DNA of 64,000 nt from Colius striatus (Eukaryota; Chordata; Aves; Coliiformes; Coliidae). Of this stretch, positions 13,926 through 27,615 are shown one piece after another (position 1 is the first letter of the stretch; the number at the start of each line of letters is the position of its first letter). The stretch covers positions 32,270,664 through 32,334,663 of the forward strand of contig NC_084768.1 in NCBI RefSeq assembly GCF_028858725.1, given 5' to 3'. The position numbers and the translations under genes were made by a program. The notes beneath the pieces were generated by a model. The model did not search any database. It was not told where the DNA came from and saw nothing but the letters and a program-made list of their open reading frames with translations.

Positions 13926-16900
13926 AATTAAAAGCTTTTGAGAATCTTATATTTGTTTCTACAAAACTCCAGAACATTTCATGATGGAATCATTGCTTTC
14001 TAAATGAGTTTTCCACAATTAATTGGTATCAGAAAAAGGTCTCAACATGAATTCCTTTGCAGGTAGCAAGCTGTGTTCTTGCCTCTACAAAATGTGATTT
14101 CCCAGGCTCTACAGAATGATTTAAAGCAAGAATCCAGGTTTAAGATGATACCATGCCCTGTTCTTTAGTATCATCTGTATTCTTCCTGAATTTGTGGAAT
14201 GTTTGTGATGCTCAATCTGTTGCTCTCAAGGTTGCTTTGCTGCAGTTCTCTTCCATAGGAAATGTCAGAGAGCTCCCCAGCTTTGTCTTGTTTCCATGCC
14301 CTCCCAAGCATGGCATCTCTTTAGTGTTTCCCAGTGGAAAAAAAAGTGTAAAGCAATTTTATTGCAGAGTTGCATCTATCTCTTTTTTTGTTTTGAAAGA
14401 CATTTCTTTAATATCTTCTTTTAAACCCTTCCTAGTCACCCACTTCTTCCAAGTGCTCATGTTTATTGAGGTGTAGGATTACAGACAAACAGTTTCAAGA
14501 TCTCTACTCCCTAAACCTGCAGCAAGAGGTACACTTGGGACTCAAAAACATCTCACTGATATTGTTGCTATGGCAAAGCTTAGTGCGAGTTTAGAGACTG
14601 GGCATGCAGCCAAGAAGAAAATGGGAAGGGCTGACACATGACATTTCCCCCTTTGTTCTTTTCATACAATTTGCTTTCTGCAGCTCTTCTCAAGAGCACA
14701 AGAAATGTTTCAGCTCCAATTATCTCCACAGGAGCTTCATTTCCCCCCCCTCTTTTTTTCCCCCCCTTTAAGATGACATCAGAGCTTTTGTGACTTAGAT
14801 TTTCTTCTCCCTTCAATTCCAAATGAATTACATGTGCTCATAGTAAATATTTCCCACAAAGATTGTTATCAACTGTGTTATTTCCTCTTTCATAAAAGAA
14901 ACAAAGTGGGAAGTTGGAAACACAAGCCTCATGGCTTTCTCTCAACTCCAGTTTAACTTGATGGACAAGAACAACAACATTATCTGCAAAAATAGGTATC
15001 AGTTTGTTGCAGAAAGCAGATGTTTTTGTTCATCATTGTAAACAGCTTTCAAAACCCCTCACCTACTGTATGACTGCTTCTGTCCCCTCATTGGGGAAGG
15101 CTGGTATAACTGGATGCAATTAGAGAACCAGATTAACTGTAACATAAACCACACTATCATTTTTAAGTCTCTTTTAAAATATTAGAGACTGTAGCTTGTA
15201 GAAAACATTGTTTTAAACCTACACAGTTGTATTTTAATATGGAATAGCATGGTGGAATACAAACCCAGCACAGGTTTAGCTATATATTCCAAATAAGTAA
15301 AAAGACCTAAAGGGACATTAAATCATCTTTGAAATGCCATGACAAGTCTAGGAGACCTTATTTTTTATAGCTTCCCCAGCATCTGTGTTGTGGAAGTTGT
15401 AGAGTTAAATTGTTTTGATGCACTATGTTAAGAGGACCATAAGACCACTCCAACAAGCATGCCACATCCTGAAAACTGACCTAGCTACACAAACCAGGTG
15501 TATTTAATGCTATTTATTCAAGAAATAGATGAAGAAGAGACATCTATTTGTACATCTAAGATACTTCTGAAGGAATTAGACACAATACTATCAAAAAATT
15601 ACAAAAGGAAAACAATACTAAGCAGGAACAGAGTAAAATGGGAGTTGCAGGCTCCAGAGATAACCTTCAGACACCAGAGGTATTGACTCCAGAGCCTAAA
15701 ACACAACAAGGAGATGGACACTAAGTTCTTCACTCCGTATCATGTTCTCACAGGGAGACACATCACTCTTTGACTGGGCTTCAAAATACGAGGTACCACA
15801 ACCCCTACACGACCACCAGTGCAATAGTGGTTTTGAGCAAATGAAGTGCTGGCCTTCCTCAGTCTGCCTGATACCCACAAGGGAACCTCAGAGTGTTTGG
15901 ATGCAACACAGGAGTTCAGGTATCATGTAGATGGGAAGCTCAGGGTGGTGCCTGAAAATGTCTTATGAAGGAGCCTACAGCCTCCAAGACACCTGATCCA
16001 TCAGATTATGAGTTTAGTCAAGGCTGCCACTCTAAAGCTGTATTCTGGCAGCAGAGTTGTAGAGCAGCCCAGTCTACAGTTAGGCACAAAGGCTAATGAA
16101 GAGTTGATACAGCCCTACTGTGCTACCTGCACTGTGTGCTATTTCTGAGGCCAGCATCCTCCACCACCTTCCAGCCCCAGGCCATGCCAGCAGAGCTCTG
16201 GCAACCACTTGAGCAGAAACAGCAGAATTTTGCATCTTCTGCATATCTGAGTCCCGTTGACATTATGCCACAACTCAACAAAGTTTCCCTACCACGGATA
16301 GCAATGGTGTTCAAGGTTAAACACATCTAAAGTCAAAGCCTCAGTCTGCTACAACAGAACACAAACTGAACTTAGTGGCCATTGGTAACTCTAACCTGAT
16401 CAGACATCTTTATTTCTCCAAAATAAGCAATTCCAGAGCACTGTTCTTTCAAAGATACTGACATTTCCAGTTCAGTCAAGTTCCACAATGAAATTTTAAA
16501 AGTGTCCTTTACAGCAATTAAATTTTGTGTCTCGATTGATTTTAAGAAATCCATTCCAAAAGGAATAACTTCATGGCAGAAGGGAAACGTTTGAGTTATT
16601 CCCCTGTATTCTGTACCCTCACAGTAATAGGATTGTGAGCCTTCCATAAAAAGAAGTCTATCACACATGCCTCTTACAGGAATTTTTAGAAAACAAATAA
16701 ACCCTTTGAGAAGTGTCCTAAAACTCGGAAATATTTCAAACTCATATCCTGGACAAAGTAAGATCACAAAGGAGAAGATTAATCAGCAGGCTAGTGTACA
16801 GTAATAAACTTCTAAAGCAGGTGTAAAGTAGATAATCCTTTGAAACCATGAGAGCTATCAATAGCACTATTAATCTAGGATGATATGAAATAGAAACATG

Positions 16901-17031
16901 AGGTACTTACTCATGAACTTCAGCTTACACCAAGGACTGACAGCCACTGTCCTTAGTTACAAAGACTACAATTACTTTCATCGTCACTTGAAAGCAATTA
17001 ACCAGTCAGTGGCAAAAACACCTGTAAGGAC
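13926..17031. other. Intergenic, AT-rich
   Basis: Contains the polypyrimidine tract at 14741. A 131-codon minus-strand frame (16372-16767) starts at GTG and matches nothing I recognise, so it is not called. Confidence 0.65.
14741..14769 (+). repeat. Polypyrimidine tract of alternating C and T runs
   Basis: TT, C8, TC, T7, C7, TTT in succession. A pure pyrimidine stretch of 29 bases that could adopt triplex (H-DNA-like) structure, but it lacks mirror symmetry over its whole length. Confidence 0.85.
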
Positions 17032-17195
17032 CATAGAATCACAGAATGGTAGGGTTGGAAGGGACCTTTAGAGATCATCCAGTCCAACCCCCCTGCAGAA
17101 GCAGGGTCACCTAGATCAGGTCACATAGGAACATGTCCAGGTGGGTCTTGAAGCCCTCCAAGGAGGGAGCCTCCACAACCTCTCTGGGCAGCCTG
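17032..17195 (-). mobile_element. CR1-type LINE 3' end, 164-base remnant
   Basis: As read on plus, it starts CATAGAATCACAGAATGG and runs through the ORF2 stop region to CTCTGGGCAGCCTGT, where it breaks off into unrelated sequence. It matches the tail regions of the other CR1 pieces closely. Confidence 0.92.
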
Positions 17196-20100
17196 TTATG
17201 AATGAGGCATTAACACAGGCAGGCATTTCTGACTGGAACTGTAGCACTTCAAGATTTAATAATATTTGAATAGGAATGGTAACAGTGTTTTGCTGAAATG
17301 ACTGAATGTGGACTGCATTGGGAAAAAGCACTGTATAATCTGATGGCTTTATGAACATCATGAAAACACCACGGCACAATACAGGAGGGTTTAAAATTGC
17401 TGCAATCCTTTTAGCCATCTGCCCAGTGTCATTAACAGTTTAAAGACACATGATGGAAAAGACCAAACTTATTTTTTTAGCAAAAGAGGATCCACATAAG
17501 GAAAATACTTCTATTCCAGAGATAGTACCATAAATTTCTTCCTGAAAGACAGATCTACTTCCATACTAAAATGCTGTAGCAAAAGGTTATGACCCTTTAA
17601 CAGATGTTTCAGCCATATTAAAAACACAAAGGATGTCAAGCTTTAAGACCTAGTTCTGGGACATTAGACCATAGTAAGAAGCTTAGAGCCAGACACCAAA
17701 ACCCATTCAGAAAGTGACTCTACCAAGTAAACTCTTCCCCTTTTTAGGCTGCTGATTTGAAAATATCATTTGTATTTTTAATCTGTGGTTACACTGCACA
17801 GAATGAGGAAAGCTCAAAGAAGGTGAGCACAAGAAATGCTGAAAGAAAAAACACTCAGCATTTAAAGGACACCTTTCTAACAAAATGGATTAGGAATGGC
17901 TGGAGGATGAGGAAAAAAGACTGTTTGGGTTAGAAACACATAGCTGAATCTGCAAGGAAACATCAGAGGTTTCCAAACTGGCAGCTGTCTACAGAGAGCT
18001 GCTCAGACTCATGGTGTCAACTCCTCTGCTTTTGCTATCTGCAGTAAACTCCTGCCTGTCAGGTATTTGGAAGCATTCAGCCTCAGACAGGTCCTGAGCA
18101 AGGGGCACATACAGGAAACCTGCATCTGGCTTCCCACATGCAGCCGGTAAGCACGGCACAACACGCTGAGGGCAGCAGCACTTGAAGACTGCTACTGGTT
18201 TGAAAATCACCATGTTACCACTGGGTATCTTATGGAAGCATTTGAACTGTGAGGGCCACAGAGATCTAGAAACTCTAAGCAAAGCTATGCCATCCCTAAA
18301 ATCTACCCAAGAAAAAAAATCCAGTCACATCCAGGAAAACCAAGTTAAATGAAAGTGTGGGTACTGGATTATACTTCTACATTAGCAGCTGCCAAAGAGA
18401 TGTTTCCTGCTATCTATCAAGCTTAAATCTCAAACAACATGGGAGCACATAACTCGCAGCCACACAATATTCAGCATTCTTATTTGTGGTGCTGTGCACA
18501 GCACCCTGAGGGACAAAGCAGTGCCACCAACCCAGCAATCAGCTGCAGCAGGGAAGGCTCAGAAGTGAAGCTCCTTTTTATCTTTTGGAAGGATCACATC
18601 TGTTTCAAATCAAGGGAGGCAGCACCTTGAGCAAGAACAATTCTGAAGCTGCTGCTAAGCATGAGAGGGAGCAAGTTCCAGCCAAATAAAAACATTCAGA
18701 CTGCTGAGAGATTACAAGAACTAATATCAAGTAGGGATTTTCTTTAAAAATACTAAGGCTATTGAAAAGATTAGGCTGCCTGAATTTAATCCCTACTTGG
18801 CAGATATCTTTATACCTTCACTGAACTTAACACAGTTTCACTGATTTTTCTCAGGCTGAAGATCTAAATGCAACTTGGTCACAAGCAGGCAAGTTGTGTG
18901 AAGTTTCACAGAAATTAGGTGCACAGATATCTACAGAAATTCATCTACAACTCTCTAGAGATGGAGAATGACTAAGAACCTCTGCATAGAATTCCTGATC
19001 TACCCTCAGGCAGAAACGTTTCTCTTACATGCCCTACAGTGACAATGAAAGCTAAGAAGCCAGGCCAACTTCAGAAACCATTTTAGCAACCACGTGAGGC
19101 AAGTGGAAGTTAACTATATTCCACAGGGCTGGATCCAGAAACAAAATTTTACTACATACACAAGAAAAATGGAAACTCAAAATAAACAAGTGTGCAGTTG
19201 GTGTTTAGATCTATTTCATATGTAGCAAACAATGACAAATTCTGATTTCATGATGAGCCTATCCTCCTATTTCCAAATTGCTGACTGAAGTGTTAGTCAG
19301 CTGCTGCAGCATCACAATACTAACAATTTACAACTAACAGGTGAACAGTTCAGCTTTACTCCATTATAGATGCAGAGAGGCTTAAACCTCTACTCACTTC
19401 CACACCAGCAGAAAGCAATGGAAATACATACTTTACCCAAACAGAGCAGCATCAGACTGCACCAACAGGTTTTGTTTCAAACAGCTTTCTGAAATAGTGT
19501 TAATTGCAGTTCAGGGACTGCTTGTGTCAACTATTTTGACACGTGTAACTAACAGATGCTCTATGACAGGTTGTTGAGAAGTCTTGGGAAAGCAGAATAA
19601 AACTTTTCTCGATGTAGAAATCACTTTATCCATTAAGCAATGGGAGAATCTTTATCCTCACACTACTTGTCAAGATTTAAAGCATATTACCACAGGAAAT
19701 CTATGCAAGCCTGTCTAGCTTCATATATATATATAGGACCCCACTCCAGAACACTCAGGTTTACAATCTGACCACCAACTAAGAAGCTTTCAGGATTTTG
19801 TTACCAACAAAACTCTGCAAACCAAATGACAGCTTAGAAAGCTGACATTAGCTTATTGCACTGCTGGGTACATGGGGGATCTCTCTGCCAATCATGCACA
19901 TCCAAGTCTCAAAAGCTTCACAGATGTATGCAGCTAAAAGATGCTTCTTCATACAGTTTCCAAGAATTACCCACCTGTTTCTAAGAAGCCTATTACATAT
20001 GCAAACTATACAACATAGGTCACACATGCTCAGTTAAATGAGGAGGGGTCTCTGGAGATCTCTGCTAGTCGTTTGGGGAAAAATACCCTCACTCTTTCTA

Positions 20101-21577
20101 CCCTTAGTTGGTCATGAGTCATTTCTGGATACAACTTGCAACTTCTGTTTTTATCACTCATCCCACAAAACCACAATGTTCATCCCAGATAAAGGGTACA
20201 GCTGGTTATGATGACTTGGGTCTCTATTTTACCCAAGGTCTTCATTGTACCCAGGTAGTTACTTTCTTGATATGCTTTGCTGAAATAGCTACCTTGTTAC
20301 TTCCCTGGTGTGCTTTGATGGCATCAATTTCAGACATTGAAAACTGAATTAAATTGATGCTACATATCTGTATTGAGACATTTTGGATGACCAAAGTCAT
20401 CCAGACACATGGAGTTACACACTCAGCACAGCACGTCCTGGAACTCAGGGCAGAGTCTCTGATAAATATAATTTGTCACTCTGCTTTTCCTACAATACAT
20501 AAATGAAATTACTATGAACCATGCAGAATTACCAAGTGTGCAACAATCACTTTTACCATCCACTTCAGATGCCATGGGGAAGATTTATTGCACTGCCAGA
20601 TCTAACCTGCCTTATGTGAGACTTTGACCTAAGCAGTGAACGTTGAACTAGAGTCAAAACTGAAGTGTAAGTACAGTCACTTTAAAGATTCTATAGGTTA
20701 AATTCTTATTGCATGAGAAATACACAGGCCTCCATATCCTGCAACTGTTGATTATTAAACACTTGCCAGTTGCCACAGCCAATGAAATGGTAACTCAGCT
20801 AGTTAAAATACCACAGTAAAAGACTGTTTTTCTGCCAAAGCATGTTTGACTTCAGGTAGTGCCTCTAATTGGTAAAAATAGATGTCTGCTTCAGTGATCA
20901 TCCTCAAATCATAATTTTCTCACTTACTGGATTTCTGTGATTTAACATGCAGTCATTTTCTCATTAAGACTTAAATATATCACACTTGAACAACTGATTG
21001 CTATGTTTAAACCACATTTGAGCCTTTCTTTGCTGGTGCTCCTGCCTGTGACACCCAGAGCACTCAGTGGTTTGCTTTCAGAAGCCAACACGCTGTACAC
21101 AGCAGCCACACACAAGTTAATTCACACATCCAATTGTTGATTAAAAAAATCCAGCTCCTCACTAAAGTCCTGGACAAAGAGTAAACCATTAAGCCAATCA
21201 GTTTCTCTGTATCTTAAATCTCGCTGCAGGTATCCTATCTAAGCCTTTGAAAACATTTGCCTTCAAACCTTTAGACCTTTTGTTCTCTCAAGGTTCTGGT
21301 TTCTCAGATGACCCTACGAGTGCACATATCCTGAGCCAAGGACCTGCTCACTGCCATGTATGTGTCCATATGCACACAGTCTCACAGCTGAAGGAAGAAA
21401 ACTGACTGCCAAAGCCAGCTGACCAGATTAGCAACAATTGCTTTAGAATTACCTAACACCAGACAGATAAAAAGTGACTTTACTGGGAAAAATAATTCAT
21501 TTCATTTTAAGAAAGAAAAACGTTTCACCTTGCAGGAACAGCAAAGCATTGAAATTGGAGAAGGAACCCACATGTCC

Positions 21578-21649
21578 TTAAAGCATATGCAAGTACCAAC
21601 ACAATGCATGTCATCCCTTCTTTAAAGCACATGCAAGTACCAACACAAT
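21578..21649. repeat. Direct repeat, about 28 bp, 44-bp period
   Basis: TTAAAGCATATGCAAGTACC at 21578 and TTAAAGCACATGCAAGTACC at 21622, each followed by AACACAAT. Two copies with one difference, separated by 16 bases. It could be a duplicated local segment or the start of a tandem array. Confidence 0.88.
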
Positions 21650-23436
21650 CCCTCTAGAGACTACTTCAATGACAACAGAATACATCAAAGCCACATCAGA
21701 GAGAAAACACATCTCTTCTGCAAATTGTGTAGAAAATGTTCCACATCCTGCACCCAAGTGTAGAAACCTATAAAACACAAGGGTCACTGTCTATCACCAC
21801 AGCTGACTTAGCCATGATTCAAAGACCTTATTGAGGCCCAAGGGAGGAAAGAGTTTGAATCAATTTCAATGTAATTCCACTGAATTAGGTGTGAACACAA
21901 TTCTTCAGGCAGGTTATCTACCAAAATATAGTCTAAAACTGCTCTCAGGGCATACTGAGTTCTCTGCTTAGAAAACTACTGCAGACTACCACGTGGGTAG
22001 ACTCACATGTCCACACTCTGCCAAACTAACTCCAGTGTGTACATACCTCCAGGCTGGCTGCCACTCCATGGGCACGCTGACGTAGACAGCAGAAATCCGT
22101 TTACGATTGCTGCAGTGTTGTGACAATGACTGTGGTGTGAACACCCTCACGTTCAGTTGGAGTCGGGCTGAAAAGTGGCTTTCCTTGCCCTGTGGGATTA
22201 ACAAGAGACGATTTTCACAAAAATATTAACACAAGGAGATACAGCAAGCTACTGCTAATGGAATGGCTAAAAGGGGGTCACTGAAAAAAGGCCCTGCAGA
22301 TCAAAGAACTGAAGGACACTTGCAAGACAGCCAAGAATGAATCAAAACAAGACAGGCTTTCTGGCAGCAAGGAAACTACTTGTCAATATTACAGTGACAG
22401 AATCTACTGCCAGCTGAGAGGCACAACACAGAGACTCCCAAGTTGATGGAGAGTAGGGGGCAGAACTCAGCCACCAGTCCAGCTCTGTGATGAGCACCAG
22501 TGTCAGAGGCAGTCTAAACTCTAGGACACATTTTGCTGAAACAGGTTCCACTGCACATTTGAACAGGGGGAAGCATTTCATAGCACTGCACTCTCCCACA
22601 TCATGAAGCACAAGTCATAACATTCCAACCCAGCATTTTAACAGGATATTTCAGGTTGTAGAGCATATTAACGGGCAGGAGAGATTCTTCTGGATACAGC
22701 AGTGATTTGCCTTCACATGATATCTGACAAAAGCAGACAGCTATCAGCATGGCAGGAGCAGTAGCCTGAGAACAGCGACCCTCTCTTGTCCAAACCATTT
22801 CTTGCAAAATGGTATTTTACCAGATTTTTCCAGAGAGATAAACTGGAATTTTAAGAAACAGTTTTTCTAATGGTGGCAACATTACCAGGCACAACTGCCC
22901 TACCACTTGCTCTACACTAGACAGCTATACTTTTTCTCTACCTTTTCAGGGGAACCAGTCTGGCAAATTGTTTCATTCTATCTCTTTTTGCACTCATTTT
23001 GACATCTAAACAAATATGCTTCAGCTTCCTGGGCACTGAAAAATAAAAAATCCTTCAAATAGGTATCTATGCTATCACCAATGCTGTTAAGCCAAGTGAC
23101 TGAGTCCTTCCCACCCTTGTTCTCCCACTTAGCAAGCGCCTCAGAGCCCTGCTACCCAACTCAGTGCCAGCCTCCTCTAACAGACACAAACGAGCATGTG
23201 CACGCACGTCAAGGGAACACACAAGTGGTAAGTTCTATGGCAAATAAAAGTGCAAGAGAAGAGATATTAAAAAGCAAAATCTCTGGTTTCAATGCTGGGA
23301 AAAGTCCATAAGGGTAGTAGTTCAAACACAATATTTTTGAAAAGTGAGGAACTTGGAAAGAGCAGCAGCCATCTGCTACTTTCAGTTCTCTTGTGGACGC
23401 TGTATTGAATGATGCAATGCTTTGCCTTCCAGAGCT

Positions 23437-23829
23437 TCAAAAACTGCAGGGGTCTGTAGGGAAAGCTTGGGGGGGAGCAGGAAGCAGTGGGGGGAAGAAA
23501 TAAGTCTGAAAATGGCTCCAAAGTCTGAGGACCAGACAGCTCAGCAAGGGAGAGTCCTTGGACCTGCCAAGAAGGCAGTGAAGTGATTCAGCACGACCCA
23601 GCACAGCCACACAGCGATCAGCCTGATTGCCCAACAGCTCACTGCGAGCCAGGACTTGGTGCAAAGTAACAGCATGAAGGAATTCATGAACAAAAAGACC
23701 ACTTGGCTCGAGAACATGCTCCAGGCTGAGGGACTCTGCTTCTCCAAGAGCAGCATGCCACAGCCCCTGGCACTGGAAGCAGCCGACGCCAGTGAGTTTC
23801 TGCCTCCTACAAGCCTGAGCCTCTGGCAT
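23437..23829 (-). other. Unrecognised 130-codon open frame
   Basis: ATG-started frame in a locally GC-richer stretch. The peptide contains a Leu/Glu/His-rich middle (for example SLSLEHVLEPSGLFVHEFLH) but no motif or family that I recognise. A plus-strand frame overlaps it (23656-23913). No splice or poly(A) context supports either. Chance openness is the most likely explanation. It could also be the relic of a retrotransposed sequence. Confidence 0.2.
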
Positions 23830-24201
23830 TGCTCAAAAGTCCCAATGCCTCAAGCCCCATGTTGGTGCTCACTGCCACAGCTGCCCTGGATTGTCTGCAG
23901 AAGGTCAAGCTGAAATCCACTTACACAGACCACGTGCAAATGCATCTTTTCTTTTTTCTTTCCAAAGTATCAACATACTCCTGAACCATGCAACTAAATG
24001 TGAACCCCAGGACTATTTATTCCCAGCTTTCATCATTTCAATTCTTCTTCATTGGACTCAAACTTGAAGTTTTATCCCACAGCTTTCACAAAAGCTGTAA
24101 TAATTCCAGTCAATAAAGCTAAAGAACAAATAGTGAAACTGCAGTGTATTTCTGTAGTTGTGCACACACACACACATCTGCACTTGTGAAGAGGTGCAAA
24201 T

Positions 24202-24253
24202 CATAGACTGGTAGGGTTGGAAGGGACCTTTAGAGATCATCTAGTCAGACCTT
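24202..24253 (-). mobile_element. CR1-type 3' tail fragment
   Basis: Only about 50 bases: CATAGACTGGTAGGGTTGG followed by the CR1 word GGGACCTTTAGAGATCATC. Short and slightly diverged, but the match to the tails of the other copies is clear. Confidence 0.85.
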
Positions 24254-27200
24254 CTAAATGGGGCTGGAGTTATCATGGACAAAACAGAACATGGAAATTC
24301 ATTAGAAGATATTTACAGATCATTCCATGACATCATCCCTGATATTTCATTTACTATTTCAGATATCCTGTGGAAGCATTAAAAAGGGAGTATACTCAAT
24401 ATTTACTAAACCTCTATCTAACACTAAACAAACAGCCTCTGTTTTCACTGGAGAAATTCACGAAGTTCATGAAAAACACCCACGAGGAACTCACCAGATT
24501 ACATCTCCCATTGCCTCTGCAACTTGAATAAGATGGTTTTTTATTATCTTTGTAACTTTAATAAGATTTTACTACAATATAAAAGGAATTTATTACAATA
24601 TAAATGGATTTCTGTCTGCTTGGAGATAAACTGTCCTCTGGACAGGAGTCAAAGCTAATTAAAAAGTGATAAAACAAGACAGACAGTGAACATATGTAAA
24701 AATGAGTGAGGGGATGTTCCAGCCCCTATTGATTTGATATGTGTTTGGATACATCACTATTTTTAACTATGGAAAGTCATGGGTCAGAAGGATTCTGAAA
24801 ATCAAATTAGAAACAGAGTTTAGATTTAGGAGAAACCACAAGAAACTTTTTTCATCAGTACAAGAAATGAAATACCTGACACGGCTACCAAAGAGGCATA
24901 AGCTTTAAAACAATTGGATTGAGACAACTTTTTTTACTGCTAAACTGTTTTCAGCCTTGAAATGTAGACATAAGGGGAAATTTTCTCTCTCACTGATATG
25001 CTGCAGCTGTCTTTGGTGATTTACACACACTAAATGCTTCTTCTGTGCTCTTGAATTAAAGAGAAAATAAGAACTACTCTCTTGAAGACTTAATTGCTAA
25101 TAAATGTGGGTTTATATACATATGAACTAGTTAAGTAGGGAGAGATATTAGGCCTACATATATATATGTAAATCCAAACTAGAGAGAGAGGGGAACCAGG
25201 GATTAGAGCAGGGCCCATCCCACAGTACCTGACAAAGAGAGCAGGGCAGCTCCAGGGATGGCAGCCAGCTTTAACGATCCCTCCTCTTGGTCAGGCAAAT
25301 CCACGATGAGAAAGCAGGTCTGAAGCCAAGCTTGGTTGTCAATCCACACGTCAGGGTCAGACATAATCTAGAGATTGCCACACAGAGCCACAGCAGCAGG
25401 ACAGCCCTACCACCAAGCCAGGAAACCCATTCATGGGTCAGGATCCATCAACCACCACCCCTATCACACGCTCAAGAAGAGACTGGAGTCCCACAGCTGA
25501 GCTCAATTAGTGCTCCCGGACCACGGCAGGATTGGAAGGTCCCAGGTGAAGCTCATCGGGGCCATTAACATCTATCAGTGCTTCAGGACACCTGACAGGA
25601 GGTGCTCTGTTGAACCTCACTGAAGACACACATCTTTCACCTTGATCAACTACAGGCAGCGAGGAATAAATCTCCTTACCAGTGCTTCCATCCATCATGG
25701 CATCATTAGAGGAAAACAGAAAATCAACTATGGAGCAAGTGAAGTTGCTTTTGTCTCTCTATCTGCCTAAATCCTTTCTCTATGCCAATTTAGTAGCTCT
25801 GTTAATATTTAGGAATTGGGTTTCCCCCCCAAAGTATGAAAATAATTTTGCCCAAAGGATAGCCCAGCTTTCAGTGAAAAGTCAAAGTGAAATTATTTGC
25901 CTCTCTCCAACAGGGCAGGTTTACCACAACTTACTGTGTTGTACAAATGAGATAGGTGATTTTCTTATCTCCAAAACATTCAGAAGGCAGCTAAAATTGT
26001 GCTCATCTATACATGGGAAAAAAAGCTACAGGTCATCTCAATCCAAGGAGAATCGATCTCTTCCAGAATCAATTAGATCTCTGCAAAGGCAAATGCTTTG
26101 CAGAAAGCCAGTAAGGTTCAGGGAGAGTTTTTACTGTTGAGTATCACTAATAAACACACCTCTTGTATATGTTGAGATGGCTGAAGTTGTTTATACCATC
26201 TTCCATCGAGCAATTTCTCCATGACTGTGTTTTCCCTTGTAGTTACTGGCCTTGGCTGTCAGCAGGGTTTATTTTTAACTGGTTTAAAGTTTAAAAAGCA
26301 AAAGTAACACACAGTGATTCCTGCCCTGCTGTTAACAAAGCACACACTTAGAACAATGACCCAAGCTATCTCACTGCGGCCAGAGAATAAAGGTCACCTT
26401 CTCATCAAGAGTCTTGCGTGTTTTCTGTAGCCTGCTGTTGGAGCCATTTGAGGAGACTGCAAATGGTAAGTTACCACAGCAGAGAAGAAAGAGGAATCAT
26501 TTCAAAACCTCATCCAAAACTCTCCTAGCACAAGCAGCCCACCCTTAATCCCTTGCATAATTTGATTCGATTTGAGCTTAATGTAGTCTGGCCTTTCAAA
26601 TGCCTTTTAAAATTAATGTTCTGCCTGTTTCCTACTTTTTAATCTCCACAGAGGACAAACTTTCTGAGCATTAGGAGAGAGCAGTCTAACCTGTGCTAGC
26701 ATTAGCAGCACTCAGCATTTTAAATCTGCAGAGTCTGGAGCAATTAACTGAGGGTAGTAGCCCATTGCACAGTGTTTTGGAAATGACACAGCGTGCACAG
26801 TTTCACAGCTCATCAGTTTTAGAACATTTTAGAAACAAGTCCTTGTAATTTAAGATCAATTATGATCTAACTCATGTATGATTTTCCAACAAAGTTAAAT
26901 GATGAAATAATCATTTTAAAGAGATTTTTTAATCCCCAGTTAGGAAACCAGTAGTAAATCTAAAAACTCTTAACACGTTTCCAACAAGTTCTTTAGTGGT
27001 TTTGGCTTATTACTGCAGGTAGGTTTTTATTCATCTGCAAAATACTGTCGTGTCTGAAAATCACGTGTCACAAATGGAAGAAAGTTCATTTTGGTTGAAT
27101 GCTTAAATTCTCCAAATCTATAACATATGGTGAACTGTATTTTAAGTTCTGAATAGCCCTTTTCAATAGACAGCATTCAACCAGCACACTTCTGATGAAA

Positions 27201-27615
27201 TTGGTGGCTGTTTCCTTTTTGATTTCACACATAGGATTGGCCAGTTGTACTTTAGCCTGAGCGTGCTCATATCTTCAGTCAGCACAAAGCAACCAAGTTG
27301 CCTGCATGTAAAATTCAGTGTAATGTTGTCCTAGTTATTGAACATGTAATAAAATGGCTCAGGGATATTCTGAGCAGTGGTAACTGCTAGTGCATAAACA
27401 AAGACATTACTTCCCTAGTCCCCTGCCATTTGATTTAAAAATGAAAATTGGGCAGTTACTATATGACTCTTTTGTCAGTGTCAGGATTCAAAGTACTAAG
27501 ACAATAGCAGGTATTTCTCCAAAACCATGCTAGAACTACTTCATCCCTGTCAGTTCATGTTCAAATAACTTTGTACTCAAATTCTCACTTCTGGAGCTTA
27601 TTAATATCTTCTTAT
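24254..27615. other. Intergenic; GC-richer block and possible conserved element
   Basis: A GC-richer block at about 25190-25640 stands out and may be an inserted repeat that I cannot name. About 26520-26960 has conserved-element texture. No gene recognised. Confidence 0.5.

Larger units (their letters stand above)
17196..24201. other. Intergenic
   Basis: Seven kilobases without a recognisable gene. Contains the 44-bp-period direct repeat at 21578, a short (TA)n at about 19724-19735, a (CA)n near 24163-24177, and the unassigned frame at 23437-23829. Confidence 0.65.

Noticed and set aside
16372-16767. A 131-codon minus-strand frame that at first looked like part of a viral or retroelement protein
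   Set aside because: It starts at GTG, contains no diagnostic motif that I can name, and has no neighbouring element. Treated as chance.
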